A DNA stretch of 64,000 nucleotides, taken from contig NC_058521.1 of the NCBI RefSeq assembly GCF_904849725.1, positions 561,058,176 to 561,122,175 of the forward strand. The letters run 5' to 3'. Position 1 is the stretch's first letter. Every line of letters begins with the position of its first letter. The stretch comes from Hordeum vulgare subsp. vulgare (Eukaryota; Streptophyta; Magnoliopsida; Poales; Poaceae). The position numbers and the translations under genes are program-made. The notes below the pieces were generated by a model. It made no database searches and had not been told where the DNA came from. It saw only the letters and a program-made list of their open reading frames with translations. This document shows, piece by piece, positions 44,155 to 55,438 of the stretch.

Positions 44155-45113
44155 ATGGCTCACGCGACAGTCATCCTGAATTTTAATACGTTCCTAGAGA
44201 AAGCTAAGTTGAAAGATGATGGAAGCAACTTTGTAGACTGGGCTCGTAATCTTAAGCTAATCTTACAAGCTGGGAAGAAGGATTATGTCCTTAATGCTGC
44301 GCTAGGAGATGAACCACCCGCTACGGCTGATCAGGATGTTAAGAACGCTTGGTTAGAACATAAGGAGGACTACTCAATAGTTCAATGTGCAGTCTTGTAT
44401 GGCTTAGAACCGGGACTTCAACGTCGCTTTGAGCGTCATGGAGCATTTGAGATGTTCCAGGAGTTGAAGTTTATCTTTCAGAAGAACGCCCGGATCGAGT
44501 GGTATGAGACCTCCGATAAATTCTATGCTTGCAAGATGGAGGAAAACTCGTCTGTCAGTGAACATGTGCTCAAAATGTCTGGGTACTCAAACCGTCTAGC
44601 TGAGCTGGGGATTGAACTCCCGCAAGAGGCTATCACTGACAGAATCCTTCAATCACTGCCGCCAAGCTATAAAAGCTTTGTGTTGAACTACAACATGCGA
44701 GGGATGAACAAGTCTCCCGGCGAGTTGTTTGTGATGCTGAAAGTCGCAGAGTCGGAACTCCGTAAAGAGCATCAAGTGGTGATGGTGAATAAGACCACTA
44801 GTTTCAAGAGAAACGGCAAAGGAAAAAGGGTAATTCGAAGAAGATCGGCATGCCTGTTGCCAATCCGCCGAAGAAACCCAAAGCTGGACCTAAGCCTGAA
44901 ACGGAGTGTTACTATTGCAAGGGTATGGGTCACTGGAAGCGCAATTGACCCAAGTATCTGGCAGATAAGAAGGCGGCCAAAGAAAAATCAGGTATATTTG
45001 ATATACATGGTATTGATGTGTACTTAACCGGCTCTCGTAGTAGTGCCTGGGTATTCGATACCGGTTCTGTTGCTCATATTTGCAACTCGAAACAGGAACT
45101 ACGGAATAGATGA
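44155..45113 (+). pseudogene. Angela gag and start of protease (frameshift and two stops)
   Basis: MAHATVILNFNTFLEKAK starts a typical Copia Gag (UBN2-like) with WARNLKLILQAGKKDYVL, FQELKFIFQKNARIEWYE and LPPSYKSFVLNYNMRGMNKSP. A one-base loss in the A-run near 44823-44827 shifts the frame at the basic stretch. In the restored frame the zinc knuckle CYYCKGMGHWKRN ends with TGA (44946-44948) exactly where the last cysteine belongs. The protease motif VFDTGSVAHICNS follows, then another TGA at 45111-45113 where BARE1 relatives have arginine (CGA to TGA). Together these stop any normal Gag-Pol. Confidence 0.93.
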
Positions 45114-45131
45114 AGGCTGGCGAAAGATGAA

Positions 45132-48100
45132 GTGACGATGCGCGTAGGAAATGGTTCCAAGGTTGATGCAATCGCCGTCGGCACAGTTTCACTTCAGTTA
45201 CCAACAGGATTAGTGATGAACTTAAATCATTGTTATTTAGTGCCTGCGTTGAGCATGAACATTATATCTGGATCTTGTTTATTGCGAGACGGTTACTCTT
45301 TTAAGTCAGAGAATAATGGTTGTTCTATTTCTATGAGTAACATCTTTTATGGTCATGCACCTAATGTGAGAGGATTGTTCATATTGAATCTTGATAGCGA
45401 TACGCATATACATAACATTGAGACCAAAAGAGTTAGAGTTAACAATGATAGCGCCATATTTTTGTGGCACTTCCGCTTAGGTCATATTGGTGTAAAGTGC
45501 ATGAAGAAACTCCATGCTGATGGACTTTTGGAGTCACTTGACTTTGATTCACTTGACACGTGTGAACCATGCCTCATGGGCAAGATGACTAAGACTCCAT
45601 TCTCCGGAACAATGGAGCGTGCAAGTGACTTGTTGGAAATCATACATACCGATGTGTGTGGTCCGATGAGCGTGGAGGCACGCGGTGGATATCGTTATTT
45701 TCTCATCTTCACTGACGATTTGAGTAGATATGGTTATGTCTATTTGATGAAGCACAAGTCTGAAACATTTGAAAAGTTCAAGCAATTTCAGAGTGAAGTG
45801 GAAAATCATCATAACAAGAAGATCAAGTTCCTACGGTCTGATCGTGGGGGTGAATATCTGAGTTTCGAGTTTGGTACTCACTTAAGACAATGTGGAATTG
45901 TTTCACAGTTAACACCGCCTGGAACACCACAGCGTAATGGTGTGTCCGAACGTCGTAATCGTACTCTACTAGAGATGGTGCGATCTATGATGTCTCTTAC
46001 CGATTTGCCATTATCATTTTGGGGTTATGCATTAGAAACAGCTGCATTCACTTTAAATAGGGCACCATCAAAATCCGTTGAGACGACACCATACGAACTG
46101 TGGTATGGCAAAAGGCCAAAGTTGTCGTTTCTTAAAGTTTGGGGATGTGATGCTTATGTCAAAAAGCTTCAGCCTGAAAAGCTGGAACCCAAAGCGGAAA
46201 GGTGCGTCTTCATAGGTTACCCAAAAGAGACCGTTGGGTACACCTTCTATCTCAAATCCGAGGGCAAAGTGTTTGCTGCTAAAAACGGAGCTTTTCTCGA
46301 GAAGGAGTTTCTCTCGAGAGAATTGAGTGGGAGGAATATAGAACTTGACGAGGTTGTCGAACCTCTCATCCCTCTGGATGGTGGCGCAGGGCAAGGGGAA
46401 ACCTCTGTCGTTGCGATGCCGGTTGAGGAGGAAGTTAATGATGATGATCATGAAACTCCGGTTCAAGTTTCTGTCGAACCACGCAGGTCGACGAGACCAC
46501 GTGCTGCTCCAGAGTGGTACGGTAATCCCATCTTATCAATCATGTTGTTAGACAACAATGAACCTGCAAATTATGAAGAAGCAATGGTGGGCCCAGATTC
46601 CAACAAATGGCTAGAAGCCATGAAGTCCGAGATAGGATCCATGTATGAGAACGAAGTGTGGACTTTGGAGGTACTACCTGAGGGCCGCAAGGCTATTCAG
46701 AACAAATGGATCTTTAAGAGGAAGACGGACGCTGACGGCAATGTGACCGTTTATAAAGCTCGACTTGTGGCAAAGGGTTTTTCACAAGTTCAAGGAGTTG
46801 ACTACGATGAGACATTCTCACCCGTAGCGATGCTTAAGTCCGTCAGAATCATGTTAGCAATAGCTGCATTTTTCGATTATGAAATCTGGCAGATGGATGT
46901 CAAAATGGCGTTCCTTAACGGTTTCCTTAAGGAAGAGTTGTATATGATGCAACCCGAAGGTTTTGTCGATCCTAAGAATGCTAACAAGGTGTGCAAGCTC
47001 CAGCGATCCATTTATGGACTGGTGCAAGCATCTCGGAGTTGGAACAAACGTTTTGATGAGGTGATCAAAGCATTTGGGTTTATACAAGTGGTTGGAGAAT
47101 CTTGTATTTACAAGAAAGTGAGTGGGAGCTCTGTGGCGTTTCTAATATTATATGTGGATGACATATTGCTGATTGGAAACAACGTGGAGTTTTTGGAGAG
47201 CATAAAGGATTACTTAAATAAGAGTTTCTCTATGAAGGACCTAGGAGAAGCTGCTTACATTCTAGGCATTAAGATCTATAGGGATAGATCAAAACGCCTG
47301 ATAGGACTTTCACAAAGCACATACCTTGATAAAGTTTTGAAGAGGTTCAAAATGGAACAGTCCAAGAAAGGGTTCTTGCCAGTTTTACAAGGTACGAGAT
47401 TGAGTAAGACTCAGTGCCCAGCAACTGATGAAGATAGAGAGCATATGCGCTCCGTCCCCTATGCTTCAGCCATAGGTTCTATCATGTATGCAATGCTATG
47501 CACTAGACCGGATGTTAGCCTCGCCATAAGTATGGCAGGCAGGTTCCAGAGTAATCCAAGAGTGGATCACTGGACAGCGGTCAAGAACATCCTGAAGTAC
47601 CTAAAAAGGACTAAGGAGATGTTTCTCGTGTATGGAGGTGACGAAGAGCTCGCCGTAAAAGGTTACGTCGATGCAAGCTTTGACACAGATCCGGACGACT
47701 CTAAGTTGCAAACCGGATACGTATTTATTCTTAATGGGGGTGCGGTAAGCTGGTGCAATTCCAAGCAAAGCGTCGTAGCAGATTCTACATGTGAAGCGGA
47801 GTACATGGCTGCCTCGGAGGCGTCTAAGGATGGTGTCTGGATGAAGCAGTTCATGACGGATCTCGGAGTGGTGCCAAGCGCACTGAATCCAATAACCTTG
47901 TTCTGTGACAACACGGGTGCCATTGCCTTAGCAAAGGAACCACGGTTTCACAAGAAGACCAGACACATCAAACGACGCTTCAACCTCATCCGCGACTACG
48001 TCGAGGGAGAGGATGTAAATATATGCAAAGTGCACACGGATCTGAATGTAGCAGACCCGCTGACTAAACCTCTTCCACGGCCAAAGCATGATCAACACCA

Positions 48101-48134
48101 GAACTATACGGGTGTTAGATTTATTACAATGTAA
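45132..48134 (+). CDS. Angela pol: protease end, integrase, RT, RNase H (1000-codon open frame)
   Basis: Uninterrupted 1000-codon frame continuing the Gag-Pol polyprotein; the ATG at 45132 is just the first Met after the last stop, not a real start. Integrase: zinc-binding HFRLGH...CEPC (about residues 113-152), core HTDVCGP, RSDRGGEY and RNGVSERRN, giving D, D, E. RT: WQMDVKMAFLNG and catalytic YVDD at about residue 675. RNase H: VDASFDTD, CEAEYMAASEA, FCDNTGAI and VADPLTKPLP near the end. All expected catalytic residues seem present. The stop is followed shortly by the purine-rich AGTGGGAAAC before the 3' LTR. Without gag and the protease start it cannot work alone, so the element is probably dead. 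Confidence 0.93.
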   Translation: MTMRVGNGSKVDAIAVGTVSLQLPTGLVMNLNHCYLVPALSMNIISGSCLLRDGYSFKSENNGCSISMSNIFYGHAPNVRGLFILNLDSDTHIHNIETKRVRVNNDSAIFLWHFRLGHIGVKCMKKLHADGLLESLDFDSLDTCEPCLMGKMTKTPFSGTMERASDLLEIIHTDVCGPMSVEARGGYRYFLIFTDDLSRYGYVYLMKHKSETFEKFKQFQSEVENHHNKKIKFLRSDRGGEYLSFEFGTHLRQCGIVSQLTPPGTPQRNGVSERRNRTLLEMVRSMMSLTDLPLSFWGYALETAAFTLNRAPSKSVETTPYELWYGKRPKLSFLKVWGCDAYVKKLQPEKLEPKAERCVFIGYPKETVGYTFYLKSEGKVFAAKNGAFLEKEFLSRELSGRNIELDEVVEPLIPLDGGAGQGETSVVAMPVEEEVNDDDHETPVQVSVEPRRSTRPRAAPEWYGNPILSIMLLDNNEPANYEEAMVGPDSNKWLEAMKSEIGSMYENEVWTLEVLPEGRKAIQNKWIFKRKTDADGNVTVYKARLVAKGFSQVQGVDYDETFSPVAMLKSVRIMLAIAAFFDYEIWQMDVKMAFLNGFLKEELYMMQPEGFVDPKNANKVCKLQRSIYGLVQASRSWNKRFDEVIKAFGFIQVVGESCIYKKVSGSSVAFLILYVDDILLIGNNVEFLESIKDYLNKSFSMKDLGEAAYILGIKIYRDRSKRLIGLSQSTYLDKVLKRFKMEQSKKGFLPVLQGTRLSKTQCPATDEDREHMRSVPYASAIGSIMYAMLCTRPDVSLAISMAGRFQSNPRVDHWTAVKNILKYLKRTKEMFLVYGGDEELAVKGYVDASFDTDPDDSKLQTGYVFILNGGAVSWCNSKQSVVADSTCEAEYMAASEASKDGVWMKQFMTDLGVVPSALNPITLFCDNTGAIALAKEPRFHKKTRHIKRRFNLIRDYVEGEDVNICKVHTDLNVADPLTKPLPRPKHDQHQNYTGVRFITM

Positions 48135-48186
48135 TTCACATGATGATGTGAGGGCTAGATTATTGACTCTAGTGCAAGTGGGAAAC

Positions 48187-50003
48187 TGTTGAATTATGCC
48201 CTAGAGGCAATAATAAATATAGTTATTATTATAATTCCTGTATCAAGATAATCGTTTATTATCCATGCTATAATTGTATTGAATGAAGACTCATTTACAT
48301 GTGTGGATACATAGACAAAACACCGTCCCTAGAAAGCCTCTAGTTGGCTAGCCAATTGATCAAAGATAGTCAGTGTCTTCTGATTATGAACAAAGTGTTG
48401 TTGCTTGATAACTGGATCACATCATTAGGAGAATCACGTGATGGACTAGACCCAAACTAATAGACGTAGCATGTTGATCGTGTCATTTTGTTGCTACTGT
48501 TTTCTGCGTGTCAAGTATTTATTCCTATGACCATGAGATCATATAACTCACTGACACCGGAGGAATGCTTTGTGTGTATCAAACATCGCAACGTAACTGG
48601 GTGACTATAAAGATGCTCTACAGGTATCTCCGAAGGTGTTAGTTGAGTTAGTATGGATCAAGACTGGGATTTGTCACTCCGTGTGACGGAGAGGTATCTC
48701 GGGGCCCACTCGGTAATACAACATCACACACAAGCCTTGCAAGCAATGTGACTTAGTGTAAGTTGCGGGATCTTGTATCACGGAACGAGTAAAGAGACTT
48801 GCCGGTAAACGAGATTGAAATAGGTATGCGGATACTGACGATCGAATCTCGGGCAAGAAACATACCGAAGGACAAAGGGAATGACATACGGGATTATATG
48901 AATCCTTGGCACTGAGGTTCAAACGATAAGATCTTCGTAGAATATGTAGGATCCAATATGGGCATCCAGGTCCCGCTATTGGATATTGACTGAGGAGTCT
49001 CTCGGGTCATGTCTACATAGTTCTCGAACCCGCAGGGTCTGCACACTTAAGGTTCGACGTTGTTTTATGCGTATTTGAGTTATATGGTTGGTTACCGAAT
49101 GTTGTTCGGAGTCCCGGATGAGATCACGGACGTCACGAGGGTTTCCGGAATGGTCCGGAAACGAAGATTGATATATAGGATGACCTCATTTGATTACCGG
49201 AAGGTTTTTTGAAGTTACCGGGAATGTACCTGGAATGACGAATTGGTTCTGGGAGTTCACCGGGGGGGCAACCCACCCCGGCGAAGCCCATAGGCCATAA
49301 GGGTGGCGCACCAGCCCTTAGTGGGCTGGTGGGACAGCCCAAAAGGGCCCTATGCGCCATACAAAGGAAAATCAAAGAGAAAGAAAAAAAGGGGAGGTGG
49401 GAAGGAAGGGAAGGACTCCCACCCACCAAACCAAGTCCAACTCGGTTTGGGGGGGAGCCTTCCCCCCTTGGACTCGGCCGACCCCCTTGGGGATCCTTGA
49501 GCCCCAAGGCAAGGTCCCCTCCCTCCCACCTATATATACGGAGGTATTGGGGCTGATTTGAGACGACTTTTCCACGGCAGCCCGACCACATATCTCCACG
49601 GTTTTTCCTCTAGATCGCGTTTCTGCGGAGCTCGGGCGGAGCCCTGCTGAGACAAGGTCATCACCAACCTCCGGAGCGCCGTCACGCTGCCGGAGAACTC
49701 TTCTACCTCTCCGTCTCTCTTGCTGGATCAAGAAGTCCGAGATCATCGTCGAGCTGTACGTGTGCTGAACGCGGAGGTGCCGTCCGTTCGGTACTAGATC
49801 GTGGGACTGATCGCGGGATTGTTCGCGGGGCGGATCGAGGGACGTGAGGACGTTCCACTACATCAACCGCGTTCACTAACGCTTCTGTTGTACGGTCTAC
49901 AAGGGTACGTAGATCACTCATCCCCTCTCGTAGATGGACATCACCATGATAGGTCTTCGTACGCGTAGGAAAATTTTTGTTTCCCATGCGACGTTCCCCA
50001 ACA
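48187..50003 (+). repeat. Angela 3' LTR
   Basis: 1817 bp, preceded by the purine-rich primer AGTGGGAAAC (about 48177-48186). TATA at about 49531-49540. Relative to the 5' LTR it has an 11-bp extra GGCTAGCCAAT near 48346 and lacks one G at the start. Confidence 0.95.
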
Positions 50004-50008
50004 TGCCT

Positions 50009-50257
50009 TGGCTCCCAAGCTTCCCGATCTTCCTCCGTTCTAGAAAAAATCTTTTCAGGGATTTTCTTCCGTTTGGACTCGGTTTCAAAATCTCCTCTGA
50101 AAGGGGTCAAAAATATGGAAAAAACAGGAACTGGCACTTGGCACTGAGTTAATAAGTTAGTCCCAAAAAATATATAAAAGGCATGCAAAACATCCAAAGA
50201 TTGACAAGATAATAGCATGAAACCATCAAAAATTATAGATACGTTGGAGACGTATCA
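50009..50257 (-). repeat. Element C 3' LTR, inner segment
   Basis: Continues the LTR interrupted at 41096 and ends GTTGGAGACGTATCA like element 1. In element sense this is the LTR start with the GATACGT/ACGTATC inverted repeat. Confidence 0.93.
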
Positions 50258-51798
50258 ATCAACTCCCCCAAGCTTAGACCTTGCTTGTCCTCAATTGGAA
50301 GCAGAGATCAATAAATACGCCCAGATGTTTAGAGAGAGAGGTGTCGACAAAACAAGATACGAACATGCATCCATCATGATCATAGTTAGAACAGCAATAT
50401 CATCATATCATCTCTTATGATAAAGTGATAATTCCTTCACAGAGTAAAGTATGGATAAAGAGCCTTACCGAGAATTAACAACCGATAGCCTTTAGTCATT
50501 GAAGCAACTGCAATTTATTGCATCCTCGAAAAGAGTCAAATAAGAGCTTGTAAAGCAAATCCACATACTCCATCATCCTTTTGTCTTCTACAATTCCTAC
50601 AACTCACGTGGTACTCATGAGATCAAAGTTTCAGTCGGACACAAAGAAAGATAGGGGCTTATAGTTTCGCCTCCCAACTGCTTACCTCAAGGGTAATGTC
50701 AACAATAATAATTCATGAATACTTACTTCCAAGTTGACATATGAATATAGATCTTTCCCTGGCATATGACGTTAGCCAAGATAAAGGCGAAATAAGGAAT
50801 TGGTGTAGATCACCATGACTCTTTCAAGGGCAAAAAGTAAAGGTACAAGATAGGCCCTTCGCAGAGGGAAGTAGAGGTTGTCATGCGCTTTTGAGGTTTG
50901 GATGTGTGTCCTCTTAGTGTAAAGGAACGTCACTTTATATTGCCTCCTGTGATAAAGAACTTTATTATGTAGCCCGTCGCTTTTATGTCTTCCTCATCAC
51001 AGGTTCGTAAAAAGCTTATTTTCCACACACTAATAAATCATACATATTAAGGGAGCAATTTTTATTGCTTGCACCGATGACAACTTACTTGAGGGATCTT
51101 ATTCAATCCATAGGTAGGTATGGTGGACTCTCATGGCAAAACTGGGTTGAAGGTTTATGGATGCACAAGTAGTATCTCTACTTAGTGTGGAAGTTTTGGC
51201 TAATACGAGGTGGAAGCAATCGTCACATGCTAAGGGATCTCTAGTCATATAACATTGTTCGGAACCAAGCAAACACAATTCATTATGTTATCTTCCTTAT
51301 CCAACATCTACTTCTAAGCATGTAATAGTTTAGTGAGTGTTCACAGTCATAATTGGTGTCCAAGATGATATATTTATATGTGAACCTCTCCTTCTTTATC
51401 ACTTCCTATTAATTGCAACAATGACCAAGGTCTACGTTTGTCTACCCTCAACAAGTTTCAATCAACATTCTTTTCATATGTGAAGCCATCACTTGCCATA
51501 AGATCATTACATGATCTTTCTTGCTTTTGTTCTTTTCACATTCTTTTGATCATGGCATGAAGCAAGGCCCTTAACTAAAACTCTCTTAATTATATGACTC
51601 ACGAGCTCGAATACATCGTGGGGTGACACAAAGCAAAACTCAAGCCTAAAACACTAAAAACTTTATTCTACTAGAGAAAGATAAAACCAAAAAGGGAATA
51701 ACTAAGAAAAGGTAAAGGCAAAAGATGTGATGGTGATACGATACCGGGGCAACTCCCCCAAGCTTGGCACCAGTCAAGGGGATTGACCATACCCATGC
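50258..51798 (-). other. Element C internal non-coding region
   Basis: Between the accessory ORF and the 3' LTR. The purine tract next to the LTR reads AAGCTTGGGGGAGTTGAT in element sense (50258-50275). A second near-identical copy, AAGCTTGGGGGAGTT, sits at about 51751-51765. I see no coding frame or other structure. Confidence 0.75.
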
Positions 51799-52215
51799 TT
51801 AGTTGTCTTCCTTTGGAGGTGATGGTGGTGGAGTTGTTGCAGAGTTCTTGAATTTCTTTAATTTCCTCTTGAGCACAAAGTTCTGCTCCTTCAGATCGTT
51901 AATTTCCTCTTCAAGTCTCAACACTCTTTGGCATAATTCTTGCTTACTCTCCTGCAAAAGACAAGAAGGGATAAATAAAATCTTAGGCTTGTTCCTTGAG
52001 TCAGGTAGGCTTGACTTTTTGAACTCCACGTATGTGTCTCCAGGTTGGGGTAGAGGAGCCTCCTCTTTATCGGAGCTTGTTCCTTCCTTTCCCTTGGGAT
52101 CATAATCTTCTTCCTCATCAGTGGTCCAACCATAGTGATCCAAGTCCCCATACACATTGGGATTAGCAAGGTAATCGGCCACATAGCTCTCCCCCTCTGA
52201 ATCTTGAGAAGACAT
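51799..52215 (-). CDS. Small acidic coiled-coil ORF of element C (138 aa)
   Basis: Intact frame from ATG 52215 to the stop at 51799. I chose this Met because the upstream extension of the open frame would translate a TATA-like box and the hairpin region. The N-terminal half is acidic (MSSQDSEGESYVADYLANP, TTDEEEDYDP). The C-terminal half has a strong coiled coil or zipper (VLRLEEEINDLKEQNFVLKR) followed by a basic stretch (KRKLKKFK) and a PPPSPP tail. It lies between integrase and 3' LTR in the same sense as pol, the position of env-like or other extra frames in Athila elements. No signal peptide or membrane segment is seen. I do not recognise the protein. It is the only unbroken frame in this otherwise decayed element. 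Confidence 0.6.
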   Translation of the reverse strand: MSSQDSEGESYVADYLANPNVYGDLDHYGWTTDEEEDYDPKGKEGTSSDKEEAPLPQPGDTYVEFKKSSLPDSRNKPKILFIPSCLLQESKQELCQRVLRLEEEINDLKEQNFVLKRKLKKFKNSATTPPPSPPKEDN

Positions 52216-52298
52216 CTTGCCCTGAATCTGCGGCAGAAACAGGCTCGAAACGAAAACAGAGGAAAATTGTCTGACACGAGGGTCAGGCCTTTCGGGAG

Positions 52299-52435
52299 AA
52301 TATATAATGATTTTTTCTGACCAGAAGGAGTACTCCGCAAGAAAACGGAGTCCGAGAGGCACACGAGGTGGTCACAAGCCCCCCAGGCGCGGTCAGGGGG
52401 TGGCCCGCGCCTGGCAGGCTTGTCGCCTCCTCGTG
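52299..52435 (-). promoter_or_regulatory. Internal promoter-like cassette upstream of the small ORF
   Basis: On the minus strand: nested inverted repeats CACGAGG/CCTCGTG (52362-52368, 52429-52435), ACAAGCC/GGCTTGT (52374-52380, 52417-52423) and AGGCGCGG/CCGCGCCT (52385-52392, 52405-52412). A TATA box (TATATATTC, about 52299-52306) follows about 70 bp on, and the ATG about 85 bp beyond that. The hairpin plus TATA arrangement copies the U3 layout of the LTRs in this window. Promoter function is inferred. Confidence 0.5.
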
Positions 52436-52496
52436 CGCTTTCTGGACTACTTTAAATTTTTCTATTTTTTCAAAAATACCAAAACGGAGAAAATTC

Positions 52497-55366
52497 CTAC
52501 TGGAAAAGATTTGGAGTCTGTTTACTTACCCAATCACATACCTCTTCATTTTCAGAGTCTAAAACAGGCTGATAAATATCCCTTAGGTACTCCTCCGGAG
52601 TTATGGTATTGATAATATTGCTTTCAACATTTATGGGAGTACCTGAGATATAATGCTTGATTCTCTGCCCATTTTCCACTCTCGGAAAATTACCTTACGT
52701 GTTGTTGATCTTGATGGCACCGGAATGATATACTTCCTCAACAATGTAAGGACCTTCCCATTTAGAGAGAAGCTTGCCTGCAAAAAATCTTAAACGAGAA
52801 TTATATAGCAAGACATAATCACCTACATTGAACTCACGTTTCTGTATCCTTTTATCATGCCACCTCTTAACCTTTTCTTTGAACAACTTGGCATTTTCAT
52901 ATGCCTGAGTTCTCCATTCATCAAGTGAGCTAATGTCAAATAACCTCTTCTCACCAGCAAGTTTGAAATCAAAGTTGAGCTCTTTGATTTCCCAATAAGC
53001 CTTATGCTCTAGCTCAAGAGGTAAATGACATGCTTTACCGTATACCATTTTGTACGGAGACATGCCCATGGGATTCTTATAGGCAGTTATATAAGCCCAC
53101 AGTGCATCATCGGGCTTCTTAGACCAATTCTTTCTAGACCTACTGACAGTCTTTTGCAGAATTAGTTTAATCTCTCTATTGCTTAGCTCTACTTGACCAC
53201 TGGACTGAGGGTGATAGGGAGAAGCAATTCTATGATTAACATCATACATAGCAAGTGTTTTACGGAAAGCACAATGAATGAAATGTGAACCACCGTCGGT
53301 CATTAGATATCTAGGGATCCAAATCTAGGGAAAATAACTTCTTTAAGCATCCTGATAGAAGTGTTGTGATCAGCACTACTGGTTGGCATAGCTTCTACCC
53401 ACTTAGTAACGTAATAAACAACAACTAGGATATGAGTATACCCGTTGGATTTTGGAAAAGGTCCGATATAATAAATGCCCCAAGCATCAAATGGTTCAAT
53501 GACAAGTGAATAATTCATAGGCCTTTCCTGACGTTTACCGATATTACCTATTCTTTGACATTCGTCACAAGACAAGACAAACTTACGGGCATCCTTGAAG
53601 AGAGTGGACCAATAGAAACCTGATTGCAATACCTTGTGTGCAGTTCTATCTCCCGCATGGTGTCCTCCATAGGCCTTGGAGTGACACTTCTATAGGATCT
53701 GTCCCTGTTCATGTTCAGGTACACAACGTCTAATAACACCATCTATTCCTTCCTTATGAAGGTGAGGATCATCCCAGAAGTAATGTCTCAAATCAAAGAA
53801 GAATTTCTTCTTTTGCTTGTATGTGAAACTAGGTGGTATTATTTGTTAACGATATAATTTGCATAATCAGCATACCACGGTGCACTACGTGAAGTATTGA
53901 TGACATTCAATTGCTCGTCAGGAAAGCTATCATCAATAGGTTGTGGGTCATCAAGAACATTCTCCAACCTAGACAAGTTATCTGCTACTGGGTTATCAGC
54001 ACCCTTCCTGTCGACAACATGCAAATAAAATTCTTGTAGCAAGAGAACCCATCTGATAAGTCTAGGTTTAGCGTCTTTATTTTCCATAAGGTATTTAATA
54101 GAAGCATGATCAGTGTTAATAGTGACTTTGGAATCAACTATGTACGATCTAAACTTTCCACATGCAAACACGACTGCTAAAAAATTCATTTTCCGTAGTA
54201 GCATAGTTTCTCTCGGCACTGTCTAGAGTTGTACTAGCATAGTGAATAACATTCAACTTCTTATCAACTCTTTGTCCTAGGACAACACCAACAGCATAAT
54301 CATTGGCATCGCACATGATTTCAAAAGGTAAGTTCCAATCAGGTGGTTGAACAATAGGCGCAGTTATCAAAGCATTCTTAAGTATTTCGAAGGCTTCCTC
54401 ACAATCATCGTCAAAAACAAAAGGAATATCCTTTTGCAAGAGATTGGTAAGAGGCCTAGAAATCTTAGAGAAGTCTTTAATGAACCTTCTATAGAAACCA
54501 GCATGACCAAGGAAACTTCTTATACCCTTTGATATCTGTGGGGCATGGCATTTTTTCGATCGCATCAACTTAGCCTTATCGACTTCAATACCTCTTTCAG
54601 AAATTTTTTGTCCTAAGACGATGCCCATCATTAACCATGAAGTAGCACTTCTCCCAATTCAAGACAAGGTTTGGTGTCTTTACATCTCTGCAAGACTCGA
54701 TCAAGGTTGTTGAGGCAATCATCAAAAGAAGACATGTAAACGGAGAAGTCATCCATGAAAACCTCAACAATCTTTTCACAAAAGTCAGAGAATATAGCCA
54801 TCATACATCTTTGAAAGGTAGCAGGTGCATTACATAAGCCAAAAGGCATACATCTTTAAGCAAAGGTACCGAAAGGGCAGGTGAAAGAGGTTTTCCTCCT
54901 GATCAGATTGTGCAACAGGTATTTGGGAGAAACCAGAATAACCATCTAGAAAGCGGAAGTGTGTGTGTTTAGACAGTCTTTATAGCATTTGGTCGATAAA
55001 AGGCAAAGGGGTAATGATCGTTCCAAGTGGCTTTATTCAATTTTCCTAAAACAAATCACCATCCTATAGCTAGTAATAATCCTCTGATGAATCAAATTCA
55101 TCATTATCATTAGGGACAACGGTAATGCCTCCCTTCTTAGCGACGCAATGCACCAGACTCACCCAATCACTATGAGCAACAGGATAGATAATACCTGCTT
55201 CCAGGAGCTTTAGTATTTCTTTTCTTACTACCTCTTTCGTCGTAGGATTTAATCTCCGTTGATGATCAGCAACTGGTTTGGAATCAGGATCAGTTTTAAT
55301 CTGTGCTGGCATAGAGGATGGGACTAATGCCCTTAAGATCATCAAGAGTATATCCAATAGCAGCAA
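52497..55366 (-). pseudogene. pol of element C (Athila type: RT, RNase H, integrase), decayed
   Basis: Read from 55366 down. RT: QRRLNPTTKEVVRKEILKLL, GIIYPVAHSDWVS, FLDGYSGFSQIPV, MPFGLCNAPATFQRCM and catalytic FMDD (VFMDDFSVYMSS, near 54755). GIRSFLGHAGFYRRFIKDFS then leads into RNase H ([17 protein letters not shown], near 54110) and integrase ([46 protein letters not shown]). These are diagnostic of the Athila lineage. Damage: several frameshifts between 55070 and 54849 and near 54610-54780, 54190, 53830 and 53310, plus TAA near 52694. The first integrase catalytic Asp (expected in GxDYxGPF) is Tyr (GIYYIGPF, near 53470). Confidence 0.9.
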
Positions 55367-55438
55367 CGGTGCTTCCTCAGAGTTATTTTAGTAACTTCTT
55401 TTCCTTCATGCTCTAAGAGGCTAGCACTAATAATAACA

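Larger units (their letters stand above)
41097..50003 (+). mobile_element. Copia LTR retrotransposon of the Angela/BARE1/WIS group
   Basis: Complete 8.9-kb element. LTRs 41097-42902 (1806 bp) and 48187-50003 (1817 bp) start TGTTGGAATTATGCCC (right copy lacks one G) and end TTCCCCAACA. TGCCT duplications lie at 41092-41096 and 50004-50008. The order gag, protease, integrase, RT, RNase H in one reading frame design is Copia. LTR length, LTR start and the long leader match BARE1/WIS/Angela. The LTRs differ at about 30 sites plus an 11-bp indel by eye (about 1.5-2%), so this is the youngest datable insertion here. Confidence 0.96.
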
